From Fragosphaeria purpurea (taxonomy: Eukaryota; Ascomycota; Sordariomycetes; Ophiostomatales; Ophiostomataceae), in contig PCDL01000002.1 of NCBI GenBank assembly GCA_002778095.1, positions 1,984,001 to 2,048,000 on the forward strand: 64,000 nucleotides of DNA, in the 5' to 3' direction. Positions 55,873 to 64,000 of this stretch are shown piece after piece; position 1 is the stretch's first letter; each line of letters begins with the position of its first letter. Below the pieces are notes generated by a model, which saw only the letters and a program-made list of their open reading frames with translations, was not told the DNA's origin and did no database searches. The translations under genes were made by a program, and so were the position numbers.

Positions 55873-57160
55873 TTATTTTTTGAAGTTGTAGTGCGCCGGC
55901 GGGTTCAGGCCGTCGTTGACCTCAATGGTGTCGGTGTAGTAGGTCGGCTTGCTGCTCCAGATCCAGGTGGCGATGACGCGCAGGGACACGAAGCGCCAGT
56001 TGCGGATCAGCGCCAGGTTCGGCTTCGGGTACACCGCGTAGTGCGGCGCCGAGTTGAAGACGCCGTCGTACGACTCGTTGTAAAAGTGCTTGGCCAGGTT
56101 GCGCGGGTTGAACTCGCGCAGGAGATCGCCCGTCCGCTGCGCCACCAGCTGGTACACGTTGGCGCCCACGTCCCAGCGGCCCAGTGTCGGCAGGTTCCAG
56201 TTGGCCTCGACCGTCGCGATGGTGCTGTAGTGGTTGTAGAAGTGCGCGTCGGTCGTGCCCACGAGGTGCTGCGGCACGGCGTCGCCCAGAAGGATGCCGA
56301 GGATGCGGTTCTGCTCGCCGTACGAGCCGTTCTCGTCAAAGGTGATGAGGACGAGCGTGTTCTGCATGAAGCGGCGGTCGGTGAGCAGGGGCTCGACAAA
56401 GTTGCGCGTCCAGGCGCCCGCGACGGTGACCGACGAGTCGTGGCCGTCCGAGGTCATGTTGGGCGTGATGAACATCCACTGGGGCAGCGTGCCGCGCTTG
56501 AGGTCGTCGTAGAACATGGTCAGGTTCTTCATCTGCTGGAGGCGGTCCAGGTGTTGGGTGTTGCTGTTGTACAGCACGGCCGGGTTGTGCTTGCGGACAT
56601 AGTCGTTCTTGCCGTTCTGCTGGTTGACCCACGAGAAGCCCTCGAAGCCGCTGTAGGGCATGTCCTCCTGGTACTCGCCCCAGCTGATGCCGGCGTCCTC
56701 GAGCAGGTCGACAATGGTGGTGATGTTCTTGTCGACAAAGTTGAAGTTGTCGTTGTCCATGCCAAAGTAGTCGCCTCCGTGCGAGGCCGCGTAGTTGGGC
56801 TCGCTGGGGTGCGTCACAGCGAAGTTGTTGGACAGCTTGATGCCCTTGGAAGCGAGGAAGGCCAGATTGGCTGCAAGACGGGGGGGGAATGACGTGTTAG
56901 CAATACACGCGCAGGAAAAAAAACGTTGACGACATTCAGAAAGACTTACGGTCACCGGCGGCCAGCGTGTAGTCCGTGTTCTCGAGCCAGATGATGGCGA
57001 TGCGGTCAAAGGCCCGGCCGCGGACGTGGCTGACGGGGCTGCGGGTGCGCGCCGTGGCCTGGGCTGCGTACACATCTTGCGCGCTGGTGGCCGTGAACTG
57101 CGTTTGGGCGGAAACGGTGGCGACGGCCGTGGCCAAAAGGAGGGACAGAGAAGAGCGCAT
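55873..57160 (-). CDS. Secreted acid phosphatase, phosphoesterase (PF04185-type) family
   Basis: Two exons on the minus strand, 56950-57160 and 55873-56870, give 402 residues. Start at 57160 gives a signal peptide (MRSSLSLLLATAVATVSA). Conserved blocks: RIAIIWLENTDYTLAAGDPNLAFLASKGI across the splice, the HPSEPNYAASHGGD metal/substrate segment, AGISWGEYQEDMP, FITPNMTSDGHD and LITFDENGSYGEQNRI. This is the layout of the phosphate-repressible extracellular acid phosphatases of Aspergillus and Penicillium. The enzyme should free phosphate outside the cell at low pH. A TATATA box about 100 bp before the start and two distant CACGTG sites are in place for regulated transcription. Lies between RFC3 and GUA1. 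Confidence 0.92.
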
Positions 57161-59400
57161 GGTGCGGGTTTGTAGCAGACAACGAACGCGTATGACCTCT
57201 AGACAAAAGCGTGGCAACAGACAGACGATGGGACACGAGCGGAGGTGCTCGCATGCTTCCTATATATGCCCGTCTGAGGGACGGTTGGTTCTTTTTTTCT
57301 GTTGCCCTCTCTCCAGCTTAACTTGGCCGAGTACAACCCACCGAGTCGGATGACCGCCATCCAACGACCTTACGAGTAGAATACGACATTGCATCGACGC
57401 CGCCGCCGCAACGGTAGCATTTTTTTTTTGCCTTACCGCAGCCACATGTGGAATAATCAATTATGTTATTGGCTGCAACAAACAAATCAAATCTACTTTG
57501 CTTTTGGTTGGTCTATGACTCCATCGGTTTCCAGGGACCAGGTTTTGGGAAACGAAAACGAAGGCCTGATATGCCCCCTGTTAATTTCTTTGCGTCTTCG
57601 TAGTGAGTTTGATCTTACGAAGTAGACTTACTCTGGTTAGAATCCTCCGTCGGTCCCCTTTACAAAAGCTCATGTGTTCGGTAAGTTTCTATGCGAGACT
57701 TCCTGTCTTGATATTCCCATCGTGATGCCCGAAGGGCGGAGCCAACCAGCTAGCGAGAAGCAAAAAAACTCGACGGTCTCCGTCGGTAAACCAAATAGGT
57801 CAACTTCCGTGCTCTGTAATGAACGGCACAAGCAGGGAAATGTGTTGTGCATCGTGAGTGCATACGTCGTAGCCGGCAGAGGCAAGGGGACAGTTCACGG
57901 TGCGACTCTACACGTGGTGAACGTGCTGTTGCCGGATTGGTCCATCTTGGGTGTAAGTCGGGCCGCTAGTAAAACTTTAACGACAAACCGACGGGACCGG
58001 TTTTTTGTGGGGTCAACTGCTGGCCGGGCCAGGACCAGGGGCCGTACCTTTTCTGGCCCGCCCTCGGCCAAGTGAGAACAGACGATGCGGAGTTCGAGCG
58101 AGCTGGTGAAGAAGCTTAGAAAACCAACGGATCTCATTTGACGGTTGTTTCACTGGGGGCACGTGGTCGTTGACGAAAGAATCATGCTTGGTTTTTTGTC
58201 GGATGGAAACGTAAAATGACGCGGTGGAGCTTTCATCCTAGCTTGTATGTGGCTGTCCTGTTTTTTTTTTTTTTTTTTTTAAAACTGCAGTGATCGACAT
58301 CTGACGGTTGTATATACGCTCTGTCTGGCTGGTTCATGGCGCAATTCTGTACGACACGGAAGGTGTCATAAAATACGACGTAGGAAGTAGGGCATGCAAG
58401 TAACCCGCGATTTGCCTTTAATAAGTCGCCGAGGACGGCATATGATTAAGGGAAAGAGTTCTCAAGTTCTTTATAAATTCAAATAGAAACATGAATAGCT
58501 TTGAAAGACCGTGCAACATCGGCTCATAATCGTGGCGTGGTGGTTAAACGGTGTAGGCCGATGCCCATTATCTGAACAGAAACAAGCCTCAGCAGAACAA
58601 TCTAACGGAAAAAGAGTTCTTACCCAAGAAAAGCTTGAAAATGGTCGGGGTTTCTCAACTCTTAGGATAAAGCTGAGCAATACAAATGTCAGACGGATCT
58701 TCACGAAGTAAATTAGCCTTCCGAAGTGGTGACCGACCGAGCACAATTATCCAACCATCATGATTCAATTTCATTTTTCATACTATTTATCTAGACTTTT
58801 AGAGGCAAAAATAGTTGATCCTCGCGCTTTTATCACCATTGGCAAGGTACGATAGTGAGGTGAACTGTTTGCGAGGGCATCTTGATCCCGATTCTGGTAA
58901 GGAACAATTACACGATGGAAATTATGTAATCCTACAGCGCTCACCTTACCCAGATTAAGATAAGGCGAGGGGCTTGCCAGGCCAGTGCGGGGTCTTATCG
59001 CAGACATTCTCACCGCCCAGGAAACTTGTCTAGTGAAGAACCAGCGCCAGAAAGCTGATTTAGCTGGCCGTTTTCGGCGCCTCAAGTAAGAAGGACTGTG
59101 CTTCATTAGCATAGAACGGCCTATCGCATCAGGTAGAAGATACACACACGGTATTCTGCCGGCTCATTGAACTAGAAGGCGGTGAAAAAAATCTGGCAAT
59201 TGCTGGTGTAAACGGCGATATCGCGATCTCCGGGCTGATGCTTCATTGAGTCGGGTCTGCTTGGTGGTTTTTTGGTCTTTCCCTTCACTTCATCTCGTCA
59301 ATACGAAATAACTGAATCTGACGCTACGACGACTCTGACGTGCCCACGGAGAATCGACGGCCAATCCTTCCTCTGCAGAAGCTCCCCAATCCGGATCAAA
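57161..59400. other. 2.2 kb divergent spacer before GUA1
   Basis: Divergent spacer between the acid phosphatase (-) and GUA1 (+). Contains CACGTG at 57911-57916 and 58160-58165 and a run of 20 T at 58261-58280. A minus-strand frame of 120 codons at 58783-59145 has no recognisable family and is not called. Confidence 0.5.
57261..57267 (-). promoter_or_regulatory. TATA box of the acid phosphatase gene
   Basis: The minus strand reads GCATATATAGG about 100 bp before the ATG at 57160, a credible core promoter for a strongly regulated secreted enzyme. Confidence 0.5.
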
Positions 59401-62400
59401 ATGGCCACCGATCTCGAGACCGAGATGCCGCACAACAGCTTCGACGTACGTACACTTCTGCTGATGGCCTTTTTGGATTTTTGTGGTATTTTTCTTTTCG
59501 TCGGAAGCTTTTTGCGGGCAAAAAATTGCTGCCATAGCCGATAAAACCGGCGAGAATCGGCCACCGACAAACCTCGAGTTGCGTCCAGATGGCCCAGCAA
59601 AGAACACAGAAAGCCCAGAACGGCCCCGTCGTTTGGACTTGGACACGCGTGCTGACACCAGACACCCCCTAGACCATCTTGGTGTTGGATTTTGGCAGCC
59701 AAACGAGCCACCTCATCCTGCGCCGTTTGCGTGCCCTCAACGTGTACGCCGAGATGCTGCCATGCACGACAAAATTGGCGGACCTCACGTGGAAGCCAAA
59801 GGGCATTGTTCTGTCCGGAGGTGGGCAGTGTCCCGAGTTGACATTTACATGCTGATTTTCGTTTCGCTAACGGACTTGCCAGGACCCTCTTCCGTCTACG
59901 ACGAGGGCTCACCCCGTAAGATCTCAACTTCCGCGACCCTGTTTGTTGGCCAGGCGTACTGATTCTTGAAAGACGTGGATCCCGCAGTCTTTGACCTCGG
60001 CGTGCCGATTCTGTACGTATTAAAGGCGCCTTTTTTGTATGAAAGAGAACTCATTTTTTTTACTGACATGAAATTACAGGGGCATTTGGTATGGCTTGCT
60101 TCGACCCTCCATATATTTGTCACATAGTGCTTGCTAACTCCAGGCGCTTAGCTACGGTTGCCAAGTAAGATTCGCTGCTCTGTGCCGTATGGGTTCACTC
60201 GTTCTCTTAGCTACGTCTAACCTTGGATAGGAAATTGCCTGGAGAATCAACTCCGCAAATGTTGCTCGCGGCGAGGCACGAGGTCTGTATATCTTTCCCC
60301 CCCCTTGCTTAAACTCTCCAGGACTTTTTCTGACTGCAACGCCCGAGCAGAGTACGGCCACGCCGATGTCAACATCCACAAGGTCGGCAGCCATGTCGAC
60401 CGCCTGTTTGCCGGCTTGGGCGACACCATGCATGGTACGTTTTGGTGCCCCCTCCCCTGTATTCTATTACAATACGCTAATCAGGCCTTGTGGCTGAAAA
60501 CAGCGTACATGTCTCACTTTGACAAACTTGTGACGTTGCCGGAGGGTTTCGTGATCGTAGCCAGCACAAACAATTCCGAGTTTGCCGGCATTGCCCACAA
60601 GACGAAGCCCATCTTTGGTAAGCCCGTCTCGGCGCTTAACGTACCGAGTTGGATGGTATGTTTGCTAACAGACCAACAAACAGGCGTGCAATTTCATCCC
60701 GAACTAGAACACGTTGGTTTGCCCATAATAATCCCCCCGTCAGTTCTTATTATAGTAGAATGCTAATACCGGACTAGACGCCCCGTGGCAGCGAGCTCCT
60801 GCGCAACTTCAGCGTCGACATTTGCGGCGCGCAGCCCAACTGGGTAATGGGCGACTTCGTGCAGCAGGAGATTGCGCGCATCCGACACCTCGTGGGCGAC
60901 CGCGCCCAGGTCATCGGCGCAGTGTCGGGCGGCGTCGACAGCACCGTAGCCGCCAAGCTGATGAAAGAAGCAATTGGTAGGGGTTTTTCGGGGGAGGGGG
61001 GCGTGGTTGCTGTGAAGACTGCTTTCTCTGCTGACAAGATACCTAGGGAGCCGATTCCACGCTGTTCTCGTTGACACCGGTATGTTTTCCATGTTTTTTT
61101 TTTTTTTCGAAACTAGTCTTACAGAATGTGGACACTTAACTGTTTGCTTTAGGGTTGATGCGCCTCAACGAATGCCAGGAGGTCAAAGAGACCCTGGGGA
61201 GGCACCTCGGGATCAACCTCACGGTGGTGGATGCCGCAGACCTTTTCCTGGACCGTCTTCAGGGCGTGACGGAACCGGAGAAGAAGCGCAAGATCATCGG
61301 CTCTACTTGTATGTTCTGCGCTTCCCATGGACGTCTGGCTGAACGTGCGATTTTCGATGATACTAAGTGAATTGCAGTCATCGATCTGTTCGAGAAGGAA
61401 GCAATCCGGGTACGCTTACAATTTTGTTAATCTCTCGTGTTGTTGCATGAGATCGCTAACCCCGTCACTTCAGATCGAGAAAGAAGCAGAAAACACGCCC
61501 AATGCCGGCAAGGTCGAGTGGTTCCTCCAAGGAACGGTGAGTTAAAACAACAACATTCTCTCTTTCTCCTCAAATGTTTGGCAAGTCTGACCTAGATTTA
61601 GTTGTACCCCGATGTGTATGTTCATTTGCTCCAACTCCTAGAGAGAAGGCGGGTAACTGACCACCTTTCAGCATCGAGTCTCTGAGCTTCAAGGGCCCAT
61701 CAGCAACGATCAAAAGTATGTCCGTCACCTAAAAGAGCGATATCAAAGTTTCAATTTGGGGAGGGTTTTGTTAGGACCCCACTGACCTCTTCACAGCCCA
61801 TCACAACGTCGGCGGCTTGCCTGAGGTATGCCTGCCTTTTATCCCTTTTTCATTTTCTGGAATCTAGAGCAGTGGTTATTAACGACAATGCAGCGGATGA
61901 TGAATGGCGTAAGTTGTTGCATGTATGAAAGTTACGAAATTGCTTGTGCATTGGCTAAGCCCCGTCGCAACCGTTTATAGCAAGGCTTGCGTGTAAGTAC
62001 AAATTCTGGATGCAATCAATTTTTAATGTTCTAATATTTTTTCCTCAAAATAACTGACCCGTTATTACTTGCAGCTTTTGGAGCCACTCCGGTTGTGCTT
62101 TAAGGTACGTTTCTTCTCATTCTAGGGCTTTGAGAGGAGAACCGGTGAAGAAGCTTCCACGGACCGCCTAACGCTCAATACAGGACGAAGTCCGGCAAAT
62201 CGGCCGTCAGTTGAACATCCACCGGGATCTCGTCATGCGGCATCCCTTCCCGGGCCCCGGCATCGGCATCCGCATTCTCGGCGCGGTCACAAAGGAGCGC
62301 GTGGACATTGCGCGCAAAGCCGATCACATTTACATTAGCATGATCAAGGAAGCCGGGATTTACGACCAGGCAAGTTTCCACTATGTCAGTTGCCGCAGAG

Positions 62401-62929
62401 CAGACAAAGAGACTCTATTACTAACTAAGGTTTGAGCAGATGTCGCAAGCTTACGCAGGCCTGGATACGAATAAGTGTACGTAATTCGTCCGGGATAATG
62501 ACGCGTCGTTCCAGATTGATCCAGTCTTGTTTTCTAAACATCAACATCGGTGCTAACGTCCTTTTCCCGTTTACAACAGCCGTTGGCGTTATGGGCGACA
62601 CTCGCGTTTATGGCTACATTATCATGTACGTTTCGATGAGGGATTTTATTTGCTTTTGTCTTTACACTGTTACTTGGAGCACAATGCTAACGCGACCATC
62701 AGCCTCCGTGCCGTGACCACCAGCGACTTTATGAGCGCTGAGGCGTTTGAGTTTCCCTGGAAATTGCTCCAGGCCATTGCCCGGAAGATCGTCAACAACG
62801 TCGACGGCGTGTCGCGGGTGACCTACGATTTGTACGCTCTCTCTCCCTTTCTCTTGTCCTACGCTAGTACAATTTTTCTAACACGGGCACAGATCGTCGA
62901 AACCGCCTGGCACCATTGAGCTTGAGTGA
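59401..62929 (+). CDS. GUA1: GMP synthase (glutamine-hydrolysing), 26 exons
   Basis: Exons: 59401-59445, 59673-59820, 59883-59915, 59973-60012, 60080-60088, 60152-60164, 60231-60282, 60351-60434, 60504-60617, 60684-60712, 60778-60976, 61047-61079, 61153-61308, 61378-61409, 61474-61536, 61602-61615, 61672-61715, 61797-61825, 61894-61908, 61981-61992, 62075-62104, 62184-62369, 62440-62476, 62580-62625, 62703-62831, 62893-62929. They sum to 1629 nt, 542 residues, the usual size, with no stop. Glutaminase domain: TILVLDFGSQ (16-25), nucleophile Cys92 in GICYGCQ, His184/Glu186 in QFHPE. Synthetase domain: PP-loop SGGVDST (239-245), PFPGPGIGIRILG, and the C-terminal dimer domain. It converts XMP to GMP in the cytosol. 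All introns are GT-AG except the one after 62369, which is GC-AG. The exon number is extreme for a filamentous ascomycete. Confidence 0.93.
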
Positions 62930-63242
62930 GCCTAGGTGGACAAAGCAAGAGATATGGCATGTAACAAATTTGAATATCTCGTCGCGAATATGTTACGGAC
63001 ACAATTTCCTATTGGAGTCAACGGGGCCTTTAGATGGTACTGTATCATAAACATAGATATAAAAGGGTTGTATAGATCTATTTCGCATACATAACCCTTT
63101 GTTTATTGTTCAGTTACTTAAATCACCAGAAGAGAAATAAATAGAAAGTGCATTTCCCTCGCATGCAACACGAGCAGAAAAATGCAACCAATGTCACTTG
63201 CTCTAAGAAACACAAAGGCTAAAGAGGTCTTGACTCGAGCCC
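62930..63242. other. Convergent spacer between GUA1 and the DUF6546-type gene
   Basis: 313 bp, AT-rich, shared 3' untranslated region of two convergent genes. Nothing else seen. Confidence 0.6.
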
Positions 63243-63982
63243 TTATCCTTCGAAATCGTGCGCCTCTTCCCATTGCATCTGGTAGTACGACACCGGGTCC
63301 ACAATCTTGTCGCGCAGCTGGAGGTGCTGCAGGACGCCAGTGTACACCCGTTCGGGACCGACCGCGTCGGCCGCCAGCGGCTCGATCGACACCTCCAGCG
63401 GATGGTTCGGATGGTGCATGTTGGCCACGCGCGACCACCGCTTCAGGCACCGGTCCGTCCACACGCGCCGCGCGTCCCAGACGGCCCGTATGGTGATCTT
63501 TGGCGGAATGGTCCGGGCTTCGAACCGGAAATAGCACTCCTCGCCCGCGCACGGATTCCACAGCTCCATCACCATGAGTGCCGGCATGCATGCGGCGGTG
63601 TCGGCCGCGCAGACGAGGAGCTGTTCACCGAGTGTCCTGGCCACGCTCGGCGCGAGTGTGGTCGTGTTCAGGGCGAGCGTCTGCAACCGCGGCCACTGGC
63701 GTGGTTCCCCGGCAGGCCAGTCTACGTCTACCAGTGTTCCGTCAGGCTGGCCCACGGGCACCCCCGCCACCATCGACAAGAACTGCGACGCGTCGACCGG
63801 CGTGTACGAGACAGACACGTGCACCAAAGAGCGGCTCGCGACGGCCAGGTGCTTGCTGAGGTTCAGCGCCGTTGGGAGGTGCGCCCAAGTTTCGTCGTGG
63901 TACGGCACCCGTCTATGGTGCTCGATATGCAGATGAAACGCGTCAAGCTGGCGAGGCAAGTCTTTGAGCAGTCGCGCGTAGC
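63243..63982 (-). CDS. DUF6546-type (F-box-associated-like) protein, 3' part only
   Basis: Partial gene: the last exon from 63982 down to the stop at 63243. A splice acceptor (CTACTTCAG on the minus strand) ends at 63983, and earlier exons lie beyond the window edge. The 246 residues seen include LDAFHLHIEHHRRVPYHDET, an LSKHLAVASRSLVHVSVSYT strand-helix part, PRLQTLALNTTTLAP, CMPALMVMELWNPCAGEECYFRFE and a C-terminal region with ITIRAVWDARRVWTD. The F.L.IEH..R...H..T start and the MELWN.....FRF block are what I recall of fungal DUF6546 proteins, often with an N-terminal F-box. Function unknown; assignment is moderate because the N-terminus is missing. Confidence 0.65.
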
Positions 63983-64000
63983 CTGAAGTAGTCAGTTTGC

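Noticed and set aside
58530..58620. A-box-like TGGTTAAACGG suggesting a tRNA
   Set aside because: No B box, anticodon stem or paired acceptor ends follow.
58783..59145. 120-codon minus-strand frame in the GUA1 upstream spacer
   Set aside because: No recognisable relatives, no signal peptide or domain, and its position in the promoter region makes chance likely.
59401..62929. Possibility that the fragmented GUA1 is a pseudogene
   Set aside because: All 26 exons keep the frame, catalytic residues are intact, splice signals are near consensus and the total length equals that of a normal GMP synthase.

Overview
The window is nuclear DNA of a filamentous ascomycete (Pezizomycotina, most likely a Sordariomycete). 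Introns are short (53 to about 230 nt, mostly GT-AG with TACTAAC/CTAAC/CTGAC-type branch sites), coding DNA is GC-rich while spacers are T/A-rich, and the families (ErdS, CHAT-TPR, OPT, DUF3824, DUF6546, secreted hydrolases, Cys-rich single-pass wall proteins) are typical of that group. A dispersed single 5S rRNA gene, as in Neurospora and its relatives, fits the same placement. I joined exons by hand; phases close for every spliced model given.

Layout, left to right: TRM6 (+) and ARPC3 (-) are convergent; a conserved unknown protein (+, 5.2-6.9 kb); a gene-poor gap; a Cys-rich single-pass membrane protein (+, 10.0-11.5 kb); an AIG2-like gene relic and a 5S rRNA gene (-) with its own TATA box and T-run. 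A divergent pair follows: an unknown 326-residue protein (-) and a 1454-residue repeat-CHAT protease (+). Then come a secreted aspartic protease (-), an arylsulfatase (-), a DHA14-type MFS transporter (+, nine exons including one of 9 nt) and an SDR oxidoreductase (-). After a 3 kb gap there is a second Cys-rich single-pass protein (+) with a 16-bp-period GA repeat in its intron.

At 34.4-39.8 kb an alpha/beta-hydrolase (-) is divergent from an AspRS-DUF2156 fusion (+). These are best read as the ErdH/ErdS pair that removes and makes ergosteryl-aspartate. Next are a multi-pass membrane protein (+), a DUF3824-type protein (+), an OPT oligopeptide transporter (-) and a secreted histidine acid phosphatase (-). 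After another 2.8 kb gap come a third Cys-rich single-pass protein (+), RFC3 (-) and a secreted phosphoesterase-type acid phosphatase (-). GMP synthase GUA1 (+) is split into 26 exons, and a DUF6546-type gene (-) runs off the right edge.

The content mixes housekeeping genes (TRM6, ARPC3, RFC3, GUA1, 5S) with environment-facing genes (three wall/surface proteins, protease, sulfatase, two phosphatases, two transporters). No transposons or tRNA genes were recognised. The most notable items are the extreme intron density of GUA1, the CHAT/unknown-partner divergent module, and the erdH/erdS pair.
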